Below, one piece after another: positions 34,540-45,300 of a stretch of 47,886 bases of DNA. The stretch's first letter is position 1. Each line of letters begins with the position of its first letter. Below the pieces are notes generated by a model. It did no database searches and was not told the origin of the DNA. It saw only the letters and a program-made list of their open reading frames with translations. The DNA is from a virus. The stretch spans positions 1 through 47,886 of the IMG/VR virus record IMGVR_UViG_3300035390_000028. One strand, 5' to 3'. A program made the translations under genes and the position numbers.

Positions 34540-35548
34540 CAAAAACACCTCCCCTAATTATCATTGCGATTGAATAATTAGCTTCTTCGGTATTATTAAA
34601 TACAGAATTTCCGGTTGCTTTGTCAAATACAGTATAAAAATCTATTTTAGTTGCTGGACTTCTGTAAGCCCTTCCTAAGTTAGTAACAGAACCATAAGTT
34701 TCTATAGCAATTGGAGTATTTAATTCTTCATACTCATCAAACCAGGTATCAATTGTTCTAAGAGCATTACCAATTTTTTGAGAATGCATTCCAGCAACTC
34801 CATCGATAGAGAATAATATTTTACTTTTCTTACCTTTATTACTACTGCTACTGCTCTTATCAAGAACCAATTCTTCACTAGGATAAACATCTTGAGCTTC
34901 GCCCATTTTTACATATGCATCAATTTTTAAATTTAAGAAATCACTATCACTAGCAAGAGCAGATGCAATCATTTTACCTAGTTCTTTAACATCCTTATTA
35001 TCAGAATCAAAATTCCTAATACTAAAGTCAAAAGCGTTAAAGATCCATTCTTTTCCTTTTCTCTCTTCTTTTACATGAATTTCAATAGCATCAGTTCCTA
35101 CTCTATTTCTCCACAAGAATCGTCCGTTAGCAATATTAATTGCATATCTTAAACCAAGTTCATCAAAACCTATTTCAGATTGGAATGTATCAATTAATTT
35201 TTCATAACGTTTTAGAAAAGCTTTATCATTACAAGATGAAGGAGTTTTAATATTTCCTAAAACCTTCAAAGTAAAAAACATATGCAATGTATCGAAACCG
35301 ATAGGTAAGTTACAAGCATCTACTATCTGTAAATTTGCATTTTGTATCATCTTATCAAGTTTTGCAGGATCGGTTGCATCACCTTTTTTCAATCTATTTG
35401 AAATTGTACCCTTAATTGATTTAGCAATTATTTTTAGAGGAACGTTATTTTCAATTTTATTTCCCCATTTTGAAGCGAACATAATACCATTGGATGGTAC
35501 CAATTTTTTTTCATAAGCTAATACTGATGGTAAAGTAATTTTTGCCAT
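34523..35548 (-). CDS. cas7f: Type I-F Cas7f (Csy3), crRNA backbone subunit
   Basis: A 341-residue protein, the size of characterised Csy3 (about 342). It polymerises along the spacer part of crRNA. Recognisable segments are LPSVLAYEKKLVPSNGIMFA at the start, FTLKVLGNIKTPSSCNDKAF, and LRYAINIANGRFLWRNRVGT. It lies between csy2 (12-base gap) and csy4 (overlap), the standard order. Confidence 0.92.
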   Translation of the reverse strand: MAKITLPSVLAYEKKLVPSNGIMFASKWGNKIENNVPLKIIAKSIKGTISNRLKKGDATDPAKLDKMIQNANLQIVDACNLPIGFDTLHMFFTLKVLGNIKTPSSCNDKAFLKRYEKLIDTFQSEIGFDELGLRYAINIANGRFLWRNRVGTDAIEIHVKEERKGKEWIFNAFDFSIRNFDSDNKDVKELGKMIASALASDSDFLNLKIDAYVKMGEAQDVYPSEELVLDKSSSSSNKGKKSKILFSIDGVAGMHSQKIGNALRTIDTWFDEYEELNTPIAIETYGSVTNLGRAYRSPATKIDFYTVFDKATGNSVFNNTEEANYSIAMIIRGGVFGEVSK

Positions 35549-35560
35549 TTTATTTCTCCT

Positions 35561-36439
35561 CTATTTACAAATATATAAATTATTTATTTCGTCATATTCA
35601 TATTGCCATAACATTTGATCTATAGAATCTAATCTGTAGGGCATTACAAACTCACCTAAAGTAACTATTGCTTCAGCAAATCTATGTAGATAATCATTAT
35701 TACGTTGATTCTCAACATGCTTTAACTCATCAAGACCTTGATATCCAACTGAAATTGGAACAAACCAGCCATTACTAAGTTTCTTGCTTCTACTCCATTC
35801 AACTACTTCCTTTTCATCAATTTCGGCCTTTGTATTTACCTGAATAAATGATATTACAGAATCAAAAGCATTGATTGAATTTTGTATCATGTCGTTTTCA
35901 ATTAAAGATTTTCGATTTATTATAGAAAAGCCCTTGTTCAAACTTCTTAAGAATTTTTTATCATCATTTTCCGAATTATCATCAATTCTTTTTAAGAATA
36001 CATTCTTGTAAGAAATAATATTTCCACTAGCAATTTTCATCCTAGAATGTAATAAAGTCTCAACATCTTCAATAAATTGAGACTCTTTTAATTTTCTAAC
36101 ACCATCATATTCAATCAACAATGAAACTTCTAAATTACATAGAGGTTCCTCTATAAATGAATCGGTTTTCCCTGTTCCTAATAATGGATGTCGTTTTTCA
36201 ATAACTGACAAGTTTGAATAAAACAACTGAGAATCTTTATACACTCTTAAATCAAAATCATTGCAAATTATACCAATTTTATTTAACTTCAAATCAGTAT
36301 ATTCATCACTTAATTCCCTCTGTAATCTATGCATAAAGCCTAAAAACGACGTAATAGCAGGAAATCCAACAGTATATGGTGATGAAAAGGCATTTGCCTC
36401 TTCGATTTTTACATTTGTAATTGTTAAATATTTTTTCAT
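35561..36439 (-). CDS. cas5f: Type I-F Cas5f (Csy2)
   Basis: A 292-residue subunit that binds the 5' crRNA handle together with Cas8f. Conserved segments are YTVGFPAITSFLGFMHRLQR, RHPLLGTGKTDSFIEEP, and the C-terminal FAEAIVTLGEFVMPYRLD. Its ATG overlaps the csy1 stop (ATGA), a translational coupling. Confidence 0.9.
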   Translation of the reverse strand: MKKYLTITNVKIEEANAFSSPYTVGFPAITSFLGFMHRLQRELSDEYTDLKLNKIGIICNDFDLRVYKDSQLFYSNLSVIEKRHPLLGTGKTDSFIEEPLCNLEVSLLIEYDGVRKLKESQFIEDVETLLHSRMKIASGNIISYKNVFLKRIDDNSENDDKKFLRSLNKGFSIINRKSLIENDMIQNSINAFDSVISFIQVNTKAEIDEKEVVEWSRSKKLSNGWFVPISVGYQGLDELKHVENQRNNDYLHRFAEAIVTLGEFVMPYRLDSIDQMLWQYEYDEINNLYICK

Positions 36440-37815
36440 GAAAGAACCTCCATATTTTCGTTTAACAATTCATTAATAAAGGTAATTTCTAAATCACCCA
36501 ATATATAATGGTCTTCAAATTTAAATTTCTTAAAACTAAAAACAATCCATCTTGCAATCATAGAAATAAACTGAGATATATCTGTAGACAAATCTCTTTC
36601 ATCTTCATATTTTGAATCTAATATTTTTTTCTGATATTCCGGCAAACTGGCGTATCTTTCACCTTCACTCCAACCTGGTTCAACTGCTCTTATTGATTGA
36701 ACCTTTTCAATTATTTTATCAAATATATTAAAAATAACTGAATCACGATAATCACGTATATTTTGATTATTATAATTTATACTAAATACATCGTGTAGAC
36801 TTTTAAAATTACCACGGTAATTATTAAAATATAGACTCTCCCTAAAAAAATCATAATGAGGTAATCTTACATTACGTTTTTTTAAGATTGGAGGAAGTGA
36901 AGAAAACATATAAGCAGTACTATTAATTGAATTTAAATATGATATATTTTGTTTCTTAGTTCCACCAAATCCAATTTCAACAACATCATAAATATCATGA
37001 ATTTCTACATCTGAATATTTGTTTTTCTTTTTTGCCTCTCTTACTAATTTTGCTTCATCAGAAAATTTATTATCAAGAATGTTTTTTTTCAAATAGAATA
37101 ATTGATCAGATGGGTATAAAATTGATAGCAAATGATAATCTTCATAGCCAATTGGAAAAAAAACCTGTTTCAATTTATTATCTGTTTGAGTAATATTTTC
37201 ACTATGTTTAATGCTTAATATTGCTTCTTTAATCTCACTATAAGATAATCTTAGATGTGCAAAATTTGATTTTGCACACTCATCATCCATCTTAAAATGC
37301 TCTAAAAGAGTTTTATCATCTTCCAATTTTAGATAAAGAAATTTAACATATCCTAATAATGCAGCATTAACCGAAACATCTTCTTGAACTGGTCCACAAT
37401 TGCCTGATCTAATGTAACCGTCATTTCTAGCTTCATTAGTTGCCCATAAGTTAATTGGTGCACTAATTTTCGAATTAGTATATTTGCAACAATGTGAGCA
37501 GAAAATAATTTTTTCATTTAGTGTTTTAAGTATTTTAGGTAAATATTCATTTATAAAATAAATCAAGTTTTTTTCAATTGTAATATCAACAATATCTTTA
37601 TTCTCTAAATCTTCAACTTTTAAGTTTACACCTAACCAAGTCTTTACTGAATCTATCTTAGAATCTTGATTAATCTTAATTGATAATTCAGTAGTAATCT
37701 TTTTTTCTGAATCATTTTTTAAAATTTTCTCTTTTTCTTTAATATAACTATTTGTACTTTTATTTATTTCATTTCTTGCTTTATCAACAAAATATTCTCT
37801 TAAATTATTATCCAA
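36436..37815 (-). CDS. cas8f: Type I-F Cas8f (Csy1), PAM-recognising large subunit
   Basis: A 459-residue subunit that reads the PAM and opens the target. The start is a TTG at 37815, 5 bases after AGGAGGT, which lies in the end of cas2-3. The segment LWATNEARNDGYIRSGNCGPVQED and the C-terminal ARWIVFSFKKFKF match Csy1. A CSHCC motif at about residue 105 could bind zinc. Confidence 0.85.
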   Translation of the reverse strand: MDNNLREYFVDKARNEINKSTNSYIKEKEKILKNDSEKKITTELSIKINQDSKIDSVKTWLGVNLKVEDLENKDIVDITIEKNLIYFINEYLPKILKTLNEKIIFCSHCCKYTNSKISAPINLWATNEARNDGYIRSGNCGPVQEDVSVNAALLGYVKFLYLKLEDDKTLLEHFKMDDECAKSNFAHLRLSYSEIKEAILSIKHSENITQTDNKLKQVFFPIGYEDYHLLSILYPSDQLFYLKKNILDNKFSDEAKLVREAKKKNKYSDVEIHDIYDVVEIGFGGTKKQNISYLNSINSTAYMFSSLPPILKKRNVRLPHYDFFRESLYFNNYRGNFKSLHDVFSINYNNQNIRDYRDSVIFNIFDKIIEKVQSIRAVEPGWSEGERYASLPEYQKKILDSKYEDERDLSTDISQFISMIARWIVFSFKKFKFEDHYILGDLEITFINELLNENMEVLS

Positions 37816-37818
37816 ATT

Positions 37819-40800
37819 TTACCTCCTATTTAATCCTAATCTTACTGAGTAAGAAAGAGCCTTTTTCTCCAATAAATAATTGGGGACTTCAATGAAGCTA
37901 TACACTCTTTCAACTTTATCACTACTCAAATTCATTCTTTCACAATAACTATCAATGACCTTTCTGTAATCAAGCTCTAGCCACATCTTTTCAGTTTTTT
38001 CATTTTCTATAAATTCAATATTATAAGTTTCATTCACAGCAATAAAATGCCCATAATCATCTCTTTCATAGAAGTTAAATTCATCTTCAGTATAGAAACA
38101 ATAAATCCTTTTATTATCTACCCCGTTTCTAAATCGTGCATATATCATAGGCAAACCTGTTAAAGCCCAAAAACCTTTATAGTATCCATTTAAATTCTCA
38201 GGACCAAATCCATCACCTTCATTCAGTAAAGAATATTTAATTGATTCATGCTCAATATTTATTAAACTATTATTATGATTGAATTCACTATTTTGCTTCA
38301 ATCTTGGTATAGAATTAATACTTTTATTCAATTCCTTATTATCAATAATCTCATACATATTATGTGATGATAATTTATAGTCTTTTCCTTGTTCGTAACC
38401 CGGCTTATTAAAAACAGCATTATCATCATTTTTTAAAGAATTCAAATTATATTGTAATATTGCAATATTAGAAGATTTGCATATTTTTTTTCTATGACGT
38501 AAAACTCTTCCTGCTAATTGTATTATTGATCTTACAGAAGATGGTTCAACAATTGCCCAATCAAAGTCATGATCTCTACCCACCTCTTCAATTGGGGATG
38601 AAATAATCATGAAAATAATGTTATCTTTTTTCGATCTATCAATGTGAGACCTTATAGTATTATCAGTAAAACAAAAGGTATCTACTTCATCCTTTCGGTA
38701 AAGAACCTTATCAAGATAATTTTCAATTTCATTTCTAACAAGAAGTATATTTCTACTGTGATAGCATAGATAAAATATGTCTGTATCATCACAATTATAA
38801 TTATTTAGACTTCCTGCAAAATCAATACAATTATCAATATGTGCAAATCTAACTAAACCAAATGAAATACATTTGTTACTTTTAGCATCAATTACATTAT
38901 TGGATTTATGAAGTACTATTGAAGATTCAATCATTTTATATAAAACTTCTTCTTTAGAATCATCTAGACTAAAATCAATTAAAGTTCCTTTTCTCTTTAT
39001 TCCATTTTTAGCCTCTTCATCTTGCAAAGATACAATTCTTTTATTAATGAACTTTTGATATTTATCCTCAAACACTTTAAGATCTTTAGGTTCTTTAAAT
39101 ACAGAATTAGAAAATTCATCTACAAAGCAAGTAATTATGGGACTAAGGCTTTTATTATATGCATTTTTAACAGCCCAACCTTCTGAATAAGCTTTATAAT
39201 AACCTTTTGAAATACTAGGAGTAATTGTTGCTGAAGATATCAATACCCGTCGTCCCAACATACCAGCTAGATATACCAAATGAGCTATTGCAATCAAATC
39301 ATCAAATACAAAATCGTCTATCTCATCAATAATTAAATCACTTGTTGAAAGTCTCAAAAAAGGTACAATCCACCTCCCACCAAGATAATTTTCACTTGCA
39401 GGAATTAGATGATCTATTGTGCTTACACACAGTGGAGCACAGAGGAATTTCATATCTTTATCTGATTTAATAACAGTAGATAAAGCTACATCTGAAATAA
39501 TATTACCATAATCTATATCATCAAATGATGATAAATCAAAAACGGATTCATTCTTTTCTAAATTATGTAATTTATCAATGGCACTTGATCCTATTACAAC
39601 CGCTAAATCTGTATTATCAATATGCATTTTATTACGATACATATCACCTGTTTGTAAAGTCAAACTTCTTAACCCCAAAGCTATATTAAACCTTACATCT
39701 TCTTCTTTACTAGATATTGCATTTAATATTTTTGCATTTGCAAAAGTTTTACCAGTACCTGTTGAAGCTAAATTAACGCAAAAAAAGCCATTTTCTTTCT
39801 TGTCTTCATCCTCAATATTCTTTAACTTTGCAGCAATTTTATCTTGCCAATAAAACTTAGAATCTTTGTTAGATTTTTTAGTGAGGGCTTTAGCATTTTC
39901 CAAACCGAGTAGTTGTGAGGAACTCTTATTGACTGTATAAATTGCCTGTAGAGCTTCTTTTTCTACTCCTAATAAGTGTTCTTCTAAAAATTGTTTTACT
40001 TTACCTTTATGCTCTCTATCGCTACAAGTATTTGCATATAATTTTAGCTTGCATGTATATTTTTCATCTTTATCTTTTGAAGAAAAATAATAATCACCCA
40101 GCATTAAATACAATCTAGCTTTTTTTACAAGCAGAAATAGCACTCTCTCATCATCTATAGATTCAAATAAATCTAATTGATTTAATAATTTATTACTCCA
40201 TTTTTTTACTTCTTTTGTCCATCGATCAGAAAAATTTATGCCGTTAGAAAATGAATTAATATATTCTTTATCATTTGTTTTATGATAACCCCATCCATCA
40301 TCAATTAGTTGGAATAATTCCTTCCAATTATCAATACCTTCACCTAGGTATTCTTTATCTTTTTTTTCTGATTTTATAAAAGGCATTCTATGATGAGATA
40401 TTATCAAATATGAAATAATAAGAACTAAATTTGAAAATTGAGATTTATCACTTTTGATATTAATACCTTTTTCTTTTAATAAAGAAGACTGTTTTATTAA
40501 CACCTCATCAAATTCAGGTGATGCAAAATCAGATAACCATGGTTTATCATCGTTATTTTTAATAAACGATTGAAACATAAACATTGATATATATTCATGT
40601 CTTATGATATCGGATTTCTTTTTATTCTTTAACATACCCTGAAATCCATCAGAAGCTTTTCCTAAATCATGAAATAATGCAGAAAGAGCAACAATACATT
40701 TAATTAATGGTAGATAATGGTCTTTATTTTCCCACTCATTATGTAAAAGATTTTTAGAGGTAGTAGCAATCGGTACAATTCCTTCTACTGTATATTTAAG

Positions 40801-41037
40801 CTTACTACCAACAATCCATAATAATTCAGATTCTTTTATTTTATGAAGCCAATGACAGGCCACAGAAGTATTCTTGGAAGCAGTCTTGCATAGATGAGCC
40901 TTTACAACCTTAAGGCCCTCTAAAGTGATGTTAGTTTTCCATGTTGTGGGACCTATTCTATTAGCATACATATCCAATACTTGAGCAGTCTTTAGTCTAG
41001 ATTTTTTTTCACTTAAAGAAATAAATACTACAATCAT
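37819..41037 (-). CDS. cas2-3: Cas2-Cas3 fusion, helicase-nuclease of type I-F
   Basis: A 1072-residue fusion specific to type I-F: a Cas2 domain at residues 1-90 (integration), an HD nuclease (LFHDLGKA, His123-Asp124, later SHHRMP), and an SF2 helicase (Walker A STGTGKT at 425-431, DEID at 571-574, SSAT at 601-604, and QLAGRVLRHRK). It degrades targeted DNA and takes part in spacer acquisition with Cas1. All key motifs are intact. It starts 5 bases after cas1 and ends 3 bases before csy1. Confidence 0.95.
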   Translation of the reverse strand: MIVVFISLSEKKSRLKTAQVLDMYANRIGPTTWKTNITLEGLKVVKAHLCKTASKNTSVACHWLHKIKESELLWIVGSKLKYTVEGIVPIATTSKNLLHNEWENKDHYLPLIKCIVALSALFHDLGKASDGFQGMLKNKKKSDIIRHEYISMFMFQSFIKNNDDKPWLSDFASPEFDEVLIKQSSLLKEKGINIKSDKSQFSNLVLIISYLIISHHRMPFIKSEKKDKEYLGEGIDNWKELFQLIDDGWGYHKTNDKEYINSFSNGINFSDRWTKEVKKWSNKLLNQLDLFESIDDERVLFLLVKKARLYLMLGDYYFSSKDKDEKYTCKLKLYANTCSDREHKGKVKQFLEEHLLGVEKEALQAIYTVNKSSSQLLGLENAKALTKKSNKDSKFYWQDKIAAKLKNIEDEDKKENGFFCVNLASTGTGKTFANAKILNAISSKEEDVRFNIALGLRSLTLQTGDMYRNKMHIDNTDLAVVIGSSAIDKLHNLEKNESVFDLSSFDDIDYGNIISDVALSTVIKSDKDMKFLCAPLCVSTIDHLIPASENYLGGRWIVPFLRLSTSDLIIDEIDDFVFDDLIAIAHLVYLAGMLGRRVLISSATITPSISKGYYKAYSEGWAVKNAYNKSLSPIITCFVDEFSNSVFKEPKDLKVFEDKYQKFINKRIVSLQDEEAKNGIKRKGTLIDFSLDDSKEEVLYKMIESSIVLHKSNNVIDAKSNKCISFGLVRFAHIDNCIDFAGSLNNYNCDDTDIFYLCYHSRNILLVRNEIENYLDKVLYRKDEVDTFCFTDNTIRSHIDRSKKDNIIFMIISSPIEEVGRDHDFDWAIVEPSSVRSIIQLAGRVLRHRKKICKSSNIAILQYNLNSLKNDDNAVFNKPGYEQGKDYKLSSHNMYEIIDNKELNKSINSIPRLKQNSEFNHNNSLINIEHESIKYSLLNEGDGFGPENLNGYYKGFWALTGLPMIYARFRNGVDNKRIYCFYTEDEFNFYERDDYGHFIAVNETYNIEFIENEKTEKMWLELDYRKVIDSYCERMNLSSDKVERVYSFIEVPNYLLEKKALSYSVRLGLNRR

Positions 41038-41042
41038 AAATA

Positions 41043-42011
41043 CTACTTCCTTATTTGAGAAAATTCTTCTGCAATCAGTTGAACTGAATCAAACATGAAG
41101 TCTAAAACTTTGTAATCAGTAAACTTTTTAATACATTCACTTCGAAATAGTTCATCTTCAATAAAATCATCATAAGTACTAAATGCAAGGGGAAGAACAA
41201 CTGCATCTTTTATTAAATCAGCTACATCAAACACAAGAGCCCCTCTTCTTGTTTTTCCATGCATCAATGCAAAAGCAGGAGGAATTCCTAATGCCCATAA
41301 AGATAGAGAAGCCAACCCATATGCTAAATAGTTTCCATAATTCAAATTTTGATTTATCCTATCATTATTACTTCTATCACGTGAAAAATCTTTTATTTTA
41401 TTATGAATACATGCTATCCTATATAAAGATTTAGTAAATTTTGCTTCAGAAAGAAGTAAAGAATTAACATCACTTGCACTTGCTATAGACTTTCTAAAGA
41501 TTCTAATGATTTTTTCAACTTCAATAGAATCATTTTCAAAACCACATTTTCTAAACAAGTTATCTTTAGAATAAACTTTATCAATAAAATCTAAACGAAG
41601 ATATTGAAATTTCTTGGCAGCTAGTAGTCTAATTTCATTATCGTACCAGAATGAAACCCATTGCTGTAAAAACTGAGTTGGTCTATATTCATTTTTCGAA
41701 CTAACCCACTCTATATCTGTACCAGCAATTAAAGGGGTACCATTGCTACCAGAAAAACCTAGCATAACTCCTGCAGATGATAGATATCTTACTGCAGCTT
41801 GTGTAATAGATGTACCTGTACCAAGCAGAATTACTGTGGTATTTGCTATTGGTATATTATAGTAAAAGAACTTATTTTTTACTTGAGTTAGATATGTAAC
41901 CCTACCATCTTTAACCAATATTCTGCATTTTTCTAAGTAATAGATATTTGTTCTTTTCGAATAAAGTATTGCTTTTAAATCTTTTGATTGTAGCTGTTCT
42001 TCATAATTCAT
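41043..42011 (-). CDS. cas1: Type I-F Cas1 integrase
   Basis: A 322-residue protein that catalyses spacer integration at the leader-proximal repeat. Conserved LGTGTSITQAAVRYLSSAGV, then LSLWALGIPPAFALMHGKTRRGALVFDVADLIKDAVVLPLAF, which holds the His and Asp of the metal site. It is the first gene of the cas operon. The array is upstream and transcribed toward it. Confidence 0.95.
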   Translation of the reverse strand: MNYEEQLQSKDLKAILYSKRTNIYYLEKCRILVKDGRVTYLTQVKNKFFYYNIPIANTTVILLGTGTSITQAAVRYLSSAGVMLGFSGSNGTPLIAGTDIEWVSSKNEYRPTQFLQQWVSFWYDNEIRLLAAKKFQYLRLDFIDKVYSKDNLFRKCGFENDSIEVEKIIRIFRKSIASASDVNSLLLSEAKFTKSLYRIACIHNKIKDFSRDRSNNDRINQNLNYGNYLAYGLASLSLWALGIPPAFALMHGKTRRGALVFDVADLIKDAVVLPLAFSTYDDFIEDELFRSECIKKFTDYKVLDFMFDSVQLIAEEFSQIRK

Positions 42012-42386
42012 AATAAAATATTATTGCATTAAATATGCTTATTAGCTAGTTAATTTATTATTTATATCTTAGTAGTTTAAAAACATCTATTAAGAAACAT
42101 AAAACCCGTAATATGTGTAAATATTATAAGTTATATTTGTTATAATAATTTATTTATTTCTGCATTTAAGTATTTTTTTTCAATTCAAATTTATTTTTTC
42201 TTTCAGAAACTGAGCTATTCTACGTCTATATCTAAAGATGTTTTAGAAATCCAAGATATTTTGTCACCTAAAATCTATTCATCCATGAATTTACCTTATT
42301 GCCTCAACATAACTATAATAACAATTGAGAAGTTATCACAATTATATGAAAAAAAATATATAAGGAAAATTATATTGCTGTAATGA
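42012..42386 (-). promoter_or_regulatory. Intergenic region between array trailer and cas1
   Basis: I see no gene. It is very AT-rich. The cas operon promoter must be here unless crRNA transcription reads through from the array, which runs in the same direction; I could not fix -35/-10 boxes with confidence. Confidence 0.4.
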
Positions 42387-45300
42387 TGTCTAAGTTGCCT
42401 ATTCGGCAGATAACTTATAATGGACGATTGGGAAGAATTCATAAGCTCTTTAAGCTGCCTATTCGGCAGATAACTATCTTGGCATTTCATTTTTCCCAAA
42501 TTAGTATCTCTAACCTGCCTATTCGGCAGATAACGGTTTATCCTTGGGCTACGTGTTAACGCTGAGTCTCAAAGCTGCCTATTCAGCAGATAACTTATGT
42601 TCTGATGATTACGGGTGGGACAATGATCTCTAAGCTGCCTAATCGGCAGATAACTAGATAGTAGAAAAAAATGGAATTTTGGAAAATCTCTAAGCTGCCT
42701 ATTCGGCAGATAACCAATTAAAATGTATAGTGAGGATATTTCACGATCTCTAAGCTGCCTATTCGGCAGATAACTTGTAGATGGTGAACTAGATTTAACT
42801 TTAAAATCTCTAAGCTGCCTATTCGGCAGATAACATATAAATATTTTTTTATCTATATAATCTTATTTCTCTAAGCTGCCTATTCGGCAGATAAGGTGCT
42901 TCCATCTCTGCTAATGCAAATTCAGCTTCTCTAAGCTGCCTATTCGGCAGATAACTTCTGGAGCTCTCCAAGTCTTTTAAGTCCTGCTCTCTAAGCTGCC
43001 TATCCGGCAGATAACCTAAGTATCTCGGTGGTCATAGTGATGTTATTTCTCTAAGCTGCCTATCCGGCAGATAACATTGGGACGCTATCGTCCTTGGTGC
43101 ATTGGCTTCTCTAAGCTGCCTATCCGGCAGATAACACTTACTCCAGGAAAAAAAGGGTAACTATCATTCTCTAAGCTGCCTATCCGGCAGATAACCGCCC
43201 GTAACCTCAATTATTTGCTTGCCTTTTTCTCTAAGCTGCCTATCCGGCAGATAACTAATTCCCTTGCTTCTATAGGGTGTGTCTTAGTCTCTAAGCTGCC
43301 TATCCGGCAGATAACCTGTGGAAATCTTAGAGATACATTCGATTACTTCTCTAAGCTGCCTATCCGGCAGATAACATATTCCATATCTTGCAGTTGATAG
43401 ACAAGTTTCTCTAAGCTGCCTATCCGGCAGATAACCAATTGTATCTCAGATTATTAAACTACATTCATCTCTAAGCTGCCTATCCGGCAGATAACGATAC
43501 TACTTTAAATCTTGATTTTACTTATGATCTCTAAGCTGCCTATCCGGCAGATAACATGTAGGTAATGATCCTTATTTTGGTGCAGATTCTCTAAGCTGCC
43601 TATCCGGCAGATAACTTAACATTCATAAACCCTTTGCGAACGTGCACTCTCTAAGCTGCCTATCCGGCAGATAACTGGGAACGGGGGACGCATATACGGT
43701 TTTTTTGGTCTCTAAGCTGCCTATCCGGCAGATAACATCCTAAAACTGTTAATGATAGAATCATTGGTTCTCTAAGCTGCCTATCCGGCAGATAACTTTT
43801 TAAAAGCTAAAGGTTATCCAATTTCTATTCTCTAAGCTGCCTATCCGGCAGATAACCAATTAAAGATGATGTTATGCTCGATTTTCAATCTCTAAGCTGC
43901 CTATCCGGCAGATAACTATTATGGATTCATTGGACTTTGTTTTCAATTTCTCTAAGCTGCCTATCCGGCAGATAACACACACCCCACTACTAGCTTTTTT
44001 ATTTCAAACTCTCTAAGCTGCCTATCCGGCAGATAACAGGCTTACTAAGTGTAAGTTTAAAGAAAGATTTCTCTAAGCTGCCTATCCGGCAGATAACTGT
44101 CAATAATGCCACGTTCTGCATACCAACAGTCTCTAAGCTGCCTATCCGGCAGATAACACTAATAGACCATAATTAAGGAGACCTTAAATTCTCTAAGCTG
44201 CCTATCCGGCAGATAACATTTACGAGATACTTTCGATTATTGGCATCTATCTCGAAGCTGCCTATCCGGCAGATAACATTGGATCAGGTGGAAAAGTCAC
44301 TTTTGTAAATCTCTAAGCTGCCTATCCGGCAGATAACATGGCTCGAAAGAAATGCAAGGGCAGGGGTTATCTCTAAGCTGCCTATCCGGCAGATAACTTT
44401 TACTATCAATTAATGAGAATGATTTAAAATCTCTAAGCTGCCTATCCGGCAGATAACAAGACGTTTGTAATACTTCCGAGATAATAACTTCTCTAAGCTG
44501 CCTATCCGGCAGATAACGTGTCCTCTTTTGGACACTATTTTTTGTTTAATCTCTAAGCTGCCTATCCGGCAGATAACTTCTGTTTAACTAAATAAACACC
44601 CCCCCTAAATCTCTAAGCTGCCTATCCGGCAGATAACGATACAGTTGATTTCTTTGAACCTTGGGAGCGGTCTCTAAGCTGCCTATCCGGCAGATAACCA
44701 ACATTTGCTTGACATTTCTCATAGCGACTATCTCTAAGCTGCCTATCCGGCAGATAACTTATCTCCGGGAACCATTTCTTCACACATGGTATCTCTAAGC
44801 TGCCTATCCGGCAGATAACTACCAATTGCGGTACTTCTTGGATTCCAACGATCTCTAAGCTGCCTATCCGGCAGATAACTTGTTAACATTGTTTGTCCTT
44901 GTGCTCCGCACTCTCTAAGCTGCCTATCCGGCAGATAACACCATGTTCATGTAATGTATCAATATCTTCAATCTCTAAGCTGCCTATCCGGCAGATAACA
45001 AGACGTTTGTAATACTTCTGAGATAATAACTTCTCTAAGCTGCCTATCCGGCAGATAACCAATATTCCCAACAACTTAATTTGCCTCATATTCTCTAAGC
45101 TGCCTATCCGGCAGATAACGATAAGCCAGAAACCGCATTAACTCCGTGGAGTTCTCTAAGCTGCCTATCCGGCAGATAACATATAAGGCGTATACAGAGC
45201 CTAAACTTGAATTCTCTAAGCTGCCTATCCGGCAGATAACTATGATGATTTTATGAATTATAAAGAATTTGATCTCTAAGCTGCCTATCCGGCAGATAAC

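Noticed and set aside
43868-43879. Spacer 25 as a match to the terminase end (near 14148-14159)
   Set aside because: Only 12 contiguous bases agree and the flanks diverge; it may reflect a related terminase gene, but it is not a usable match.
44220-44249. Spacer 31 as a third kinase-derived spacer
   Set aside because: Its minus-strand reading NNRKYLVN is only loosely like the kinase segment before the H-box, and the DNA does not align.
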